IMG/VR virus record: IMGVR_UViG_3300042391_001145
Coordinates: 1 to 25,176 of that record
Direction: 5' to 3' (one strand)
DNA length: 25,176 nucleotides
Origin: a virus
Under the pieces are notes generated by a model. The model was not told the DNA's origin. It saw nothing but the letters and a program-made list of their open reading frames with translations, and did not search any database. The position numbers and the translations under genes were made by a program. Each line of letters begins with the position of its first letter. The stretch's first letter is position 1. Below, in pieces: positions 17,832 through 23,233 of this stretch.

Positions 17832-17910
17832 GGGGGTGAAGAGGTTCTTCGACGAAGTAAGACCCGCAAGGGAACTACGACGGACTCGGGTTCGACTCCC
17901 GACACCTCCA
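17832..17910 (+). ncRNA. tmRNA-like tRNA-like domain without a tag ORF (mini-tmRNA)
   Basis: Acceptor strands GGGGGTG (17832-17838) and CACCTCC (17903-17909) pair over seven positions with a G3-U70 wobble; the discriminator is A (17910). These are the alanine identity features of tRNA-Ala and tmRNA. The T arm is perfect: TCGGG (17886-17890), loop TTCGACT, CCCGA (17898-17902). No D stem can form. Instead GG plus TTCGACG (17848-17854) matches the conserved tmRNA D-loop motif, and CGGAC directly before the T stem is also tmRNA-like. In place of the P2 helix, pseudoknots and tag frame there is GTA(17857-17859)/TAC(17876-17878), an internal loop, and CCC-GCAA-GGG (17863-17872). CCA is not encoded. 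A canonical tRNA with 17-nt anticodon arm does not fold here. It could instead be a decayed tmRNA or a recombination site. Confidence 0.6.
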
Positions 17911-17918
17911 CAAACAAG

Positions 17919-17943
17919 AAAGCCGCAGCTTAGCTGCGGCTTT
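17919..17943 (-). terminator. bidirectional terminator between converging operons
   Basis: AAAGCCGCAGC (17919-17929) and GCTGCGGCTTT (17933-17943) form an 11-bp stem with a TTA loop. On the minus strand the stem is followed by CTTGTTTG, a fair T-rich tail, and it lies 16 bp after the holin stop. On the plus strand it would end a transcript that carries the tmRNA-like element. Confidence 0.75.
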
Positions 17944-17959
17944 CGAGTTATACAAACGG

Positions 17960-18151
17960 TTATTCGGTTACGTTGGACGAGGCCAGGATGTTGGTGCCAA
18001 TACCGAGGATAGAGGCAACAAGAGCGAGCCAAACACCACCATCACCGGCGTTAGCAACACCAACAAGCACCAAAACGGGGTACAGGGCGGCGGCAATGTC
18101 ATAAATCCAGCGACGAGTCGCGGGCTTAAAGGCATCTTTTAGAATTTCCAT
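17960..18151 (-). CDS. holin (two membrane segments)
   Basis: Protein of 63 residues from the ATG at 18151. The AGGGGG ribosome site, five bases upstream, overlaps the stop of the endolysin gene; the in-frame GTG at 18157 falls inside that site and is unlikely. Two hydrophobic segments are visible (IYDIAAALYPVLVLVGVANA and VWLALVASILGIGTNILA) separated by a Gly/Asp turn, with a charged N-terminus. That layout and size, directly after a peptidoglycan hydrolase gene, fit a small holin that permeabilises the host membrane to release the endolysin. The family cannot be named by eye. Confidence 0.75.
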   Translation of the reverse strand: MEILKDAFKPATRRWIYDIAAALYPVLVLVGVANAGDGGVWLALVASILGIGTNILASSNVTE

Positions 18152-18160
18152 ATTCACCCC

Positions 18161-18568
18161 CTACTTAACTCGACTTGAAAGGAACTTGTGAGCATCGATA
18201 AGCTTACCCAAGTAACGAAGGCTCAAGTGAAGGTGAGGGCCAGTAGAGGCGCCGGTTGAGCCAACTGCACCCAAAAGGTCCCCAGCGTCCACTCGATCCC
18301 CAGCCTTAACACTGACACTGCTCATGTGGAAGTAATAAGAGTAAAAACCCCTACCGTGCTTAACGGTCACGTTTTTTCCGGCACTTCCTGCGCCAACGGT
18401 GTTTACGTAGGTAACTACACCGCTTGTGATCGACTTAATCTTCGTACCAGTCTTCTTGGCGTAATCGGTACCTGGCGTATTCGACGGCGGTTTGCGCTTC
18501 TTGTGGCACGTAAACGAGCACGTAACCTGCAGTGGTTGCGCAAGCGGCCAAACATATTGTTTACTCAT
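18161..18568 (-). CDS. M23-family endolysin with an altered metal ligand
   Basis: Protein of 135 residues, a nearly bare LytM/M23 peptidase domain with AAGGAG four bases before the ATG. It should cut peptidoglycan cross-bridges during lysis. Visible: D35 in PGTDYA, the strand GTKIKSITSGVVTYV, H81 in YYFHM, GDRVDAGDLLGAVGSTGAST and H112-L-H114 in GPHLHLSLR. The first zinc ligand of the family, the His of HxxxD, would be at residue 31 but is Thr (NTPGTD). There is no signal peptide, so export depends on the holin gene that follows 10 bp downstream. No cell-wall-binding domain is present. It may be active with another ligand, or the domain may have been altered. Confidence 0.85.
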   Translation of the reverse strand: MSKQYVWPLAQPLQVTCSFTCHKKRKPPSNTPGTDYAKKTGTKIKSITSGVVTYVNTVGAGSAGKNVTVKHGRGFYSYYFHMSSVSVKAGDRVDAGDLLGAVGSTGASTGPHLHLSLRYLGKLIDAHKFLSSRVK

Positions 18569-18576
18569 ACATCTCC

Positions 18577-19377
18577 TTAACTAATATCTACCCATGAAGT
18601 TCCATTGTAGCGCCGGAACACTGTGATATCGACCCAGGCGGTGCCGTTGTAGCGGCGTGCTGTTGTCGCTGCCACCCAGGCGGTACCGTTATACCGGCGT
18701 CCCGCCGGTTTAACGTAGATCCCCGCGGAAGAGACGGACCAGGGACCCGATCCTTCTGTCGAAGTGGCGCGGGTCTGAAAAATGTATGTGGCACCTACGG
18801 TGAGCGTGGTTAATTCGTAAACTCGGGAAGTCATCGTAAGCGGGGCGCTAAAGGTGCTGCCGCCATTTGTGCTGAACCGAACTTCATAGGTGTCGGGTAG
18901 CACTGCCGAAGTAGCCGTAGGGGACGTAACTGTGATCTTGCTACGATCAGCAGCCAACACGGCTGTTGGTTGCGCGGGCGCTTCAGGGAGTTTGACAAAG
19001 TCGGTTAAAACAAGTGTCGCGGCAGTCGGCGTCGAGTTACCCAGCAGAACAGAACTCGACGAACAGTCAACAGAAACCGACTTAGATCCGTCAACTTCGT
19101 GAGTAACAGTTCTCGTACCCGACGCAATTGTTTGGCTAGACGAAGTGTTTGTGCGGAAATCAAAGGTGTAATTACCGCTACCAGAAACGCCGTTAATAAC
19201 AACCGTGTAGTCGTTGTTGCTTGCATAGTTGCTCCACGACGTGTAGTTAGACGTCGGATCGACCTTCAAGTTCCATGAAAGAGTCGACGTGTTAGCGTTC
19301 GCATCCGTAGCCGTCTCGGTGACGGTTAAAACAAGATCAAACGGGCGAATCGTAAAGCCCTCGCGAATGCTTACCAT
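18577..19377 (-). CDS. tail-tip / receptor-binding protein with FN3 domain and RRYNGTAWV repeats
   Basis: Protein of 266 residues. Residues about 1-130 are a Ser/Thr/Asn-rich beta domain (TSTLSWNLKVDPTSNYTSWS) resembling siphophage tail components of the DUF859 type. Residues about 132-225 form a fibronectin type III domain (PEAPAQPTAVLAADRSKITV ... YIFQTRATSTEGSGPWS). Residues 227-266 are three 12-14-residue repeats starting RRYNGT(A/S)WV, a pattern found at the ends of actinophage tail fibres. It probably contacts the host surface. The gene has a weak GGTAGG ribosome site and lies 7 bp after the previous stop, upstream of the lysis genes. Confidence 0.7.
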   Translation of the reverse strand: MVSIREGFTIRPFDLVLTVTETATDANANTSTLSWNLKVDPTSNYTSWSNYASNNDYTVVINGVSGSGNYTFDFRTNTSSSQTIASGTRTVTHEVDGSKSVSVDCSSSSVLLGNSTPTAATLVLTDFVKLPEAPAQPTAVLAADRSKITVTSPTATSAVLPDTYEVRFSTNGGSTFSAPLTMTSRVYELTTLTVGATYIFQTRATSTEGSGPWSVSSAGIYVKPAGRRYNGTAWVAATTARRYNGTAWVDITVFRRYNGTSWVDIS

Positions 19378-19384
19378 GCGCTAC

Positions 19385-19660
19385 CTACCAGAATCGCAGA
19401 TCGCCGGTAACCATACCCGAAGTCGGATCGGTTGCCTGCACATAAACCTTAGGGCGCGCTTCGAGCACGTCAAGCCGTCCGTCAAGAGCAATGTCGGCAT
19501 TAGTGCGGTTAGTAACCTCAGTGCTAATTGCACTTGTGGTCGTACCCGCGTAAGTGTCCACCTTCGTAAAATTACTGTTAATTGTTGCAACGGCAAATGG
19601 TTCCGACGTGCCCGGAGTGGGCAAATTGATAGCCAGATTAGGGGTTGTTGTGCTCGCCAT
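19385..19660 (-). CDS. small tail-fibre-type protein
   Basis: Protein of 91 residues. GGAAGGAG lies just upstream of the ATG at 19660, which fixes the start inside a longer open frame; the start overlaps the end of the previous gene by 23 bp. The opening (NLAINLPTPGTSEPFAVATI followed by NSNFTKVDTYAG) is a trimerising or attachment motif seen at the front of phage tail-fibre and spike proteins; a short heptad-like stretch (ISTEVTNRTNADIALDGRLD) and a beta end (VYVQATDPTSGMVTGDLRFW) follow. It may be a short fibre or the N-terminal part of a split fibre whose distal part is the FN3 protein. Confidence 0.7.
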   Translation of the reverse strand: MASTTTPNLAINLPTPGTSEPFAVATINSNFTKVDTYAGTTTSAISTEVTNRTNADIALDGRLDVLEARPKVYVQATDPTSGMVTGDLRFW

Positions 19661-20552
19661 TAGGAACTCCTTCCAACTCATCAAGAATAACAGGTTCTTC
19701 ACCAAAACTACTAACAACAACTCCCTGTGGGCGAGAAGGATCCACCCCGGCAGATAATTGTTCCTGCAGCACGCGGAAATCTGCCGCGAGCGCCATGAGG
19801 GTATCGGTATCAGTAACTCTACGCAACACCACCGACATGACATCGCGAACCATCTGCTGAGCATCCAACTGCTGCTGCTTACCAGGCGTAAAGTACCCAG
19901 TCAACTCATGCACATACTGAATAGCTTTAAGATCACCAGAATCGACGTTCTCCAGCAACTTAGCATTCGCGAGCGCCACCGAGGAACGCAAACCGCGTTC
20001 CGACGACTTAGTCAACGTCTCGCGAAATGGGCCAAAGTTAAGCCAGCCCTGATACTGCTCCCACGTCACCCCAGCCCCACGAAGTCTCTGACGCACTGAC
20101 AGGCCCTCTTCGGGGCCAGTCAGGGCTCGAATACACGCCACCATCTCCGCCGACAACCCATCAGCCACATTACGGCCAGGCTCAATGCCGCGCGACAACA
20201 AGGCCACCCGAAACTTCTCCGACAACACCACCGAATCCAACAAAGGTAGATCAGACACAGAAAACGCATTCGGCAGCGAGGCCTGAATACGAGCAGCCGA
20301 AACAGACTCCCCACGCAAGTGCAACACCCACGCAGCATTAACCGCATTAACAAAAAAATCGCGAGACACCCGAACCGGATGATCCAACTCAGATATCGAA
20401 TTACGCTGCGGCAGTGTCACATCTAACATTTGGGGTAAAAAATCAGCCGGATTAACCGCCTCGACTGCGGCAGCCTCCTCGGCAACAACCTCATCCAAGC
20501 GAGCATTCAACTCAGCCGAATAAGGAGGCTCATCATACAAATCAGCAGACAT
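19638..20552 (-). CDS. small-terminase-like DNA-binding protein
   Basis: Protein of 304 residues. AGGAG lies six bases before the ATG, which overlaps the stop of the regulator gene (TAATG). After an acidic N-terminal 45 residues, the central part contains 'GVTWEQYQGWLNFGPF' (about residues 165-180), a helix-turn-helix-like segment, followed by a helical dimerisation-like segment ending 'GDLKAIQYVHELTGYF'. This combination is typical of phage terminase small subunits and related HTH proteins of the phBC6A51 type, which recognise DNA for packaging. Its place in an operon with tail and lysis genes, away from the capsid gene, is unusual, so it could instead be a regulator with the same fold. Confidence 0.55.
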   Translation of the reverse strand: MSADLYDEPPYSAELNARLDEVVAEEAAAVEAVNPADFLPQMLDVTLPQRNSISELDHPVRVSRDFFVNAVNAAWVLHLRGESVSAARIQASLPNAFSVSDLPLLDSVVLSEKFRVALLSRGIEPGRNVADGLSAEMVACIRALTGPEEGLSVRQRLRGAGVTWEQYQGWLNFGPFRETLTKSSERGLRSSVALANAKLLENVDSGDLKAIQYVHELTGYFTPGKQQQLDAQQMVRDVMSVVLRRVTDTDTLMALAADFRVLQEQLSAGVDPSRPQGVVVSSFGEEPVILDELEGVPNGEHNNP

Positions 20553-21100
20553 TAAAATCTCCTAAAATACTTCGCCGCCGCACCATCCGAGTCAGACGCA
20601 TCCAACACCATCAACGCCTCCACATAATCATCCGACAAACGCAACACACGCTTCAACGCCCGCTGCAACGACTTCGGCATCGAAACCTCGCCCGACTCAA
20701 ACCGCCTCAACGAAGTAGCACCCACACGCAACAACGACGCCAACCCCGATACGGAAGGATAAAAATCTTTACGCCAGGCCACAAAGGATCCGTAACGGCG
20801 AACTATCGCAGGATCCAGCTCGAGCATCGCGCGAGCTCGCGGCGACAAAACTGCTAAAACGTCCGGCGTGAAGTCAGTGCCTCGCAACCACCGGGCATAA
20901 GCGTCACGCAGATACTGAACCTCGACGCCATTCTCCCGAGCCAGCACAATAAACACAGCGTCTTTTGGCCGCTTCACTCGACCCTGCTCTAATGCGTTGA
21001 TCAGTCCGCGGGATACGCCGCACAATGCGCCAAGCTCCTCAGCGGATAGGCCCGCTCGCACTCGAGCAATCCTAAGAGGATGATTCTCAATAACCGGCAT
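20552..21100 (-). CDS. double-XRE-type HTH regulator
   Basis: Protein of 182 residues from the ATG at 21100; a GTG six bases upstream (21106) is the alternative start. Residues about 8-65 form one XRE-type helix-turn-helix (RIARVRAGLSAEELGALCGV, SRGLINALEQGRVKRP) and residues about 110-160 a second one (VSGLASLLRVGATSLRRFESG, starting after a linker). It is likely a DNA-binding repressor or activator. No ribosome site is present, but TACGAT (21107-21112) preceded by TGA forms an extended -10 exactly six bases before the ATG, which suggests a leaderless message. An inverted repeat just upstream could be its own operator. It heads the leftward tail/lysis operon. Confidence 0.75.
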   Translation of the reverse strand: MPVIENHPLRIARVRAGLSAEELGALCGVSRGLINALEQGRVKRPKDAVFIVLARENGVEVQYLRDAYARWLRGTDFTPDVLAVLSPRARAMLELDPAIVRRYGSFVAWRKDFYPSVSGLASLLRVGATSLRRFESGEVSMPKSLQRALKRVLRLSDDYVEALMVLDASDSDGAAAKYFRRF

Positions 21101-21106
21101 AGCCAC

Positions 21107-21137
21107 ATCGTATCACAAATAACCCCAAAACGGTTAT
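21107..21137 (-). promoter_or_regulatory. promoter with inverted-repeat operator for the leftward operon
   Basis: On the minus strand TGATACGAT (21107-21115) is an extended -10 element. Immediately upstream, ATAACC (21119-21124) and GGTTAT (21132-21137) form a perfect inverted repeat separated by seven bases, at the spot where a regulator would block the -35 to -10 region. The adjacent gene product, with two HTH domains, is the natural candidate ligand. Confidence 0.45.
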
Positions 21138-21232
21138 ACAGCACATTTGAGATCCGAAAATTACAGAGAGGCCAACCCCCCGCGCGATTGGTACGTCCGT
21201 GACTAGACAACATCAAAGTCTCTTGCGACCCA

Positions 21233-21263
21233 CCCCCCCACCCCCCCCTGAGGGCAACCCCCC
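21233..21263 (-). other. poly-C/poly-G tract with G-quadruplex potential
   Basis: C7 (21233-21239), C8 (21241-21248) and C6 (21258-21263) lie within 31 bases, with C6 at 21176-21181 nearby. On the minus strand the long runs give at least four separable GGG units within quadruplex spacing. Confidence 0.6.
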
Positions 21264-21283
21264 TTTCGCACATTTGCAAAACC

Positions 21284-21410
21284 ACGGCTCGCTGAGCCGT
21301 GCCGCTAAAGCGGCACGTCTCAGCTTCGCCACACCGCCTCGGCTCACCGCCCAGCCGCACAGCCCCACTGCTAGTCGTGCTCCGCACGACGGCCGTGCTA
21401 CGCACCGGCC
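21284..21410. repeat. two pairs of abutting short hairpins
   Basis: Pair one: ACGGCTC-GCT-GAGCCGT (21284-21300) meets GTGCCGCT-AA-AGCGGCAC (21299-21316). Pair two: GTCGTGC-TCC-GCACGAC (21374-21390) meets GGCCGTGC-TAC-GCAC(C)GGCC (21391-21410, one bulged C). A looser fifth hairpin, ACCCGC...GCGGGT, lies at 21462-21484. Three of the five have three-base loops. None is followed by a T run. Confidence 0.7.
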
Positions 21411-21530
21411 AAGCCCCCGAATGGACACACATAGGCACAGCGACTTCACCACGCAACGCTCACCCGCCGGCGCGATTCGCGGGTCAACTGCTTTGCGTAC
21501 ACGGTTGCAGTACGCACATATAGGCTCATC

Positions 21531-21559
21531 TTACTTTCGTAGTCTTCCGCGAGTATATA
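21531..21559 (+). promoter_or_regulatory. possible promoter for SSB
   Basis: TTACTT (21531-21536), a 17-base spacer, then TATATA (21554-21559) within TATATATATAG. The spacing is standard and the -35 match is weak (three of six). It would give a leader of about 130 bases before the SSB start. Confidence 0.4.
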
Positions 21560-21693
21560 TATAGTGTCACCTTGCGTCGTGCTCACGCCCGGTGGTTGGC
21601 CGTTCCTGCGTGGCCCGTTCTTCGGTTCAAGAGGCGCGAAGGTGTCGTTCGCAGGTCGCGGGCGACGGAGCATCTACCAGAAAGGAGCGAACC

Positions 21694-22134
21694 TTGGCAG
21701 AGCCACTGTTCGTTGCGGAACTTCGAGTCCGCGGTAATGTTTCGTTTGGGAACGGCGAGAAGCGTCTCGTCGCCACCTCAGACGGAACGCCGGCATTCAA
21801 CTTCTCCGTGGGCGTGAACCACACGAAGTTGAACAGCGCCACTGGCGAGTACATCGCTGACGGCGTCACCTGGATCCAGGTTGCGTGCTACGGGAACCTC
21901 GCGAAGAAGGCTTTCGCGAAACTCTCGACCGGCACACTCGTTGAGGTCTCAGGCCCGGTGCGCGAGCGCACCTACACCACGCAAACCGGAGTTTCCGGCA
22001 AAGCGTTCCAGATCACTTCCGCATCGTCCATCGGTCTTTCGATTATGGGCAAGTTGGAAGAGTCCAACGCACAACCCGCATCCGTTGTTTCTCAGGATGC
22101 GGTGGCTCCGGCTCTTGACGAGTTGGCAGTCTAG
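21694..22134 (+). CDS. ssb: single-stranded DNA-binding protein (TTG start)
   Basis: Protein of 146 residues. AAAGGAG seven bases before the TTG at 21694 decides the start; upstream in-frame codons have no such site. The OB-fold of bacterial SSB covers about residues 8-115: VAELRVRGNVSFG, a core strand FNFSVGVNH, then WIQVACYGNLAKKAFAKLSTGTLV and VRERTYTTQTGVSGKAFQIT. It binds single-stranded DNA during phage replication. The C-terminus ends in DELAV and lacks the DDxPF tip through which host SSB recruits partners, which is common for phage forms. It is transcribed alone between a divergent control region and a strong terminator, implying early and independent control. Confidence 0.9.
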   Translation: MAEPLFVAELRVRGNVSFGNGEKRLVATSDGTPAFNFSVGVNHTKLNSATGEYIADGVTWIQVACYGNLAKKAFAKLSTGTLVEVSGPVRERTYTTQTGVSGKAFQITSASSIGLSIMGKLEESNAQPASVVSQDAVAPALDELAV

Positions 22135-22142
22135 TGCCCCAC

Positions 22143-22198
22143 GAACCGGTGGGTGGACCGAGCGTTGCTCGGCTCACCCACTGGTTCTTACTTTTTTT
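22143..22198 (+). terminator. strong intrinsic terminator after SSB
   Basis: GAACCGGTGGGT (22143-22154) pairs with ACCCACTGGTTC (22176-22187), one G-T pair. An inner CCGAGC/GCTCGG stem with a GTT loop extends the hairpin. A run of seven T follows at 22192-22198. Confidence 0.9.
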
Positions 22199-22257
22199 AT
22201 TAGGACCACCGGATAGGACTATGTCTTGTCTTGGTACATATCGGAAAGGATATGATC

Positions 22258-22512
22258 ATGATCGGTTCAATCGTTAGTGATACAGGGCTTGTAATCACAG
22301 TGTTGATTATTGGTGCTCTGAATCTTTATTCCACTTGGATGTGGAGTAGAGCAACAAAAGAATACGAAGTGCTTGCAGATCAGTGGGATCGACTTGTCGA
22401 TGACTACAACGAAATGGTTTGTGACCGGGATTTCTGGTTTGCAACCTATAAAAGAAACGAAAAGCCTAATGCTATCGAAGATAAGGCTGTCGAACAAGAT
22501 CCTTGGCTGTAA
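22258..22512 (+). CDS. single-pass membrane protein with coiled-coil-like tail
   Basis: Protein of 84 residues. GGAAAGGA seven bases upstream favours the ATG at 22258 over the in-frame ATG at 22252 and TTG at 22231. Residues 9-28 form a membrane helix (TGLVITVLIIGALNLYSTWM), followed by an acidic, aromatic helical tail (EVLADQWDRLVDDYNEMVCD). The gene begins a run of small AT-rich-codon genes after the SSB terminator, and its stop overlaps the next ATG (TAATG). Function unknown; a membrane anchor or small accessory protein is plausible. Confidence 0.7.
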   Translation: MIGSIVSDTGLVITVLIIGALNLYSTWMWSRATKEYEVLADQWDRLVDDYNEMVCDRDFWFATYKRNEKPNAIEDKAVEQDPWL

Positions 22513-22763
22513 TGAGGATCGCATCTATCAATAAAATACTTGCTGATACTAACGATTTTGGTAAGTATGAAGTCAAGTCTTATGACTGTGCTTTGTGTCA
22601 ATCAGAGGGTGTGAGTGTTCTTATCGCACCCGAAAAGTTGTATGCGTACAATCAAGGCGCACTAGCAGATGTTGTGCTAGATGTTTACGATCTCGATGTT
22701 AGAGAGCGTTTCGTTTCCGGCACTTGTGAGAGTTGCTGGGATTCAATGTTCAAGGAAGGTTGA
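22512..22763 (+). CDS. small paired-CxxC protein
   Basis: Protein of 83 residues, starting in TAATG overlap with the previous gene. CALC (about residues 26-29) and CESC near the C-terminus could together form a four-Cys zinc site, with a mostly helical stretch between (ADVVLDVYDLDVRERF). It resembles a small zinc-ribbon accessory protein of phage early regions. No known family is evident. Confidence 0.7.
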   Translation: MRIASINKILADTNDFGKYEVKSYDCALCQSEGVSVLIAPEKLYAYNQGALADVVLDVYDLDVRERFVSGTCESCWDSMFKEG

Positions 22764-22765
22764 TC

Positions 22766-23041
22766 ATGTGTATTCGTGGTAGACGGTGTGAATGTACACC
22801 AATGGAAGAGAAGTACATCATAAGTCTGACAGCAAAGGAGTTGACAATGATTGATGAGTTGTTGCTCAAGTCTGCTCGTCAGATGGAATCAGATTTGGCA
22901 TGGCATGCGCCAAATGACTGGCAGGCAGTTCGCGATCAGCGGTTGTCAACTAGTTACCTCCACTTGCGTCACGCATTTCAGTACGCAGTTCTCGACGAGC
23001 ACGCAGGAGATGAGTCAAATGTTTCTGACGAAGAATTCTAA
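22766..23041 (+). CDS. small helical protein, unknown
   Basis: Protein of 91 residues with AAGGAAGG a few bases before the ATG at 22766. The N-terminus has three Cys in MCIRGRRCEC; the rest is helical (LTAKELTMIDELLLKSARQM) with an acidic C-terminal tail. A second ATG at 22802 (MEEKYIIS) would remove the Cys segment but has no better ribosome site. It ends within the start of the next gene. No function assigned. Confidence 0.65.
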   Translation: MCIRGRRCECTPMEEKYIISLTAKELTMIDELLLKSARQMESDLAWHAPNDWQAVRDQRLSTSYLHLRHAFQYAVLDEHAGDESNVSDEEF

Positions 23042-23165
23042 CGATTCGTGGCTCAAGGTTTGTCACCACTGTTGGATAAATAATACGACAGATAAAATCA
23101 AGTCGTTTACCCAACTCATTGGCGGTCACTGTGCTGTTTGTGACCGTGAGTTCTATATTCACTAG
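23019..23165 (+). CDS. 48-aa zinc-ribbon-like protein overlapping the upstream gene
   Basis: The frame opens inside the end of the previous gene (23 bp overlap). AGGAG (23005-23009) is nine bases before the ATG at 23019; an in-frame ATG at 23010 touches that site and is less likely. Two Cys pairs, CHHC and CAVC, about 26 residues apart with a Gly-His turn between (GGHC), are a good zinc-ribbon layout. Probably a small metal-bound accessory protein. Confidence 0.6.
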   Translation: MFLTKNSNDSWLKVCHHCWINNTTDKIKSFTQLIGGHCAVCDREFYIH

Positions 23166-23170
23166 TAAAC

Positions 23171-23204
23171 GGGTGTGCGCCCCCGGCTTGCGCGGGGCGC
23201 ACCC
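23171..23204 (+). terminator. GC-rich hairpin, probable terminator or attenuator
   Basis: GGGT (23171-23174) pairs with ACCC (23201-23204) and GCGCCCC (23177-23183) with GGGGCGC (23194-23200), with a GT bulge. A loose pyrimidine-rich tail with TTTT follows 10 bases later. It sits in the 68-bp gap before the next gene. Confidence 0.55.
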
Positions 23205-23233
23205 CCTTCCTACTTTTAGATAAGGATGTTCTC

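Larger units (their letters stand above)
21138..21693. other. non-coding divergent intergenic region (candidate origin / control region)
   Basis: About 550 bp between the leftward regulator and the rightward SSB gene. Open frames crossing it have no ribosome sites and show repeat-driven composition, so I call no gene. It contains C6, C7, C8 and C6 tracts (21176-21263) that are G runs on the minus strand, five short hairpins between 21284 and 21484, and an AT-rich TATATATATAG element at 21554-21564. The combination of G-rich strand, tandem hairpins, an AT-rich tract and a neighbouring SSB gene is compatible with a replication origin or a structured regulatory RNA. Confidence 0.6.

Noticed and set aside
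17832-17910. Ordinary tRNA gene
   Set aside because: Acceptor and T arm are good, but no D stem forms and the region where a 5-bp anticodon stem should lie does not pair; the details fit a tmRNA domain better.
17832-17910. attP site for integration into a host tmRNA gene
   Set aside because: An attP would normally copy only the 3' end of the gene, whereas here the 5' acceptor strand and D-loop motif are present and pair correctly; no integrase is visible. Not fully excluded because the rest of the genome is unseen.
19661-19864. Longer N-terminal version of the small tail-fibre-type protein (start at 19864)
   Set aside because: The extension overlaps the upstream gene in another frame, and a strong GGAAGGAG site directly precedes the ATG at 19660.
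21199-21564. 121-codon open frame through the hairpin region, and overlapping frames on both strands
   Set aside because: No ribosome site; composition (Pro/His/Arg/Thr-rich) follows from C tracts and palindromes rather than protein selection.
22662-22680. Inverted repeat CTAGCA-N7-TGCTAG
   Set aside because: Lies inside a supported coding sequence with no promoter nearby; probably codon-driven.
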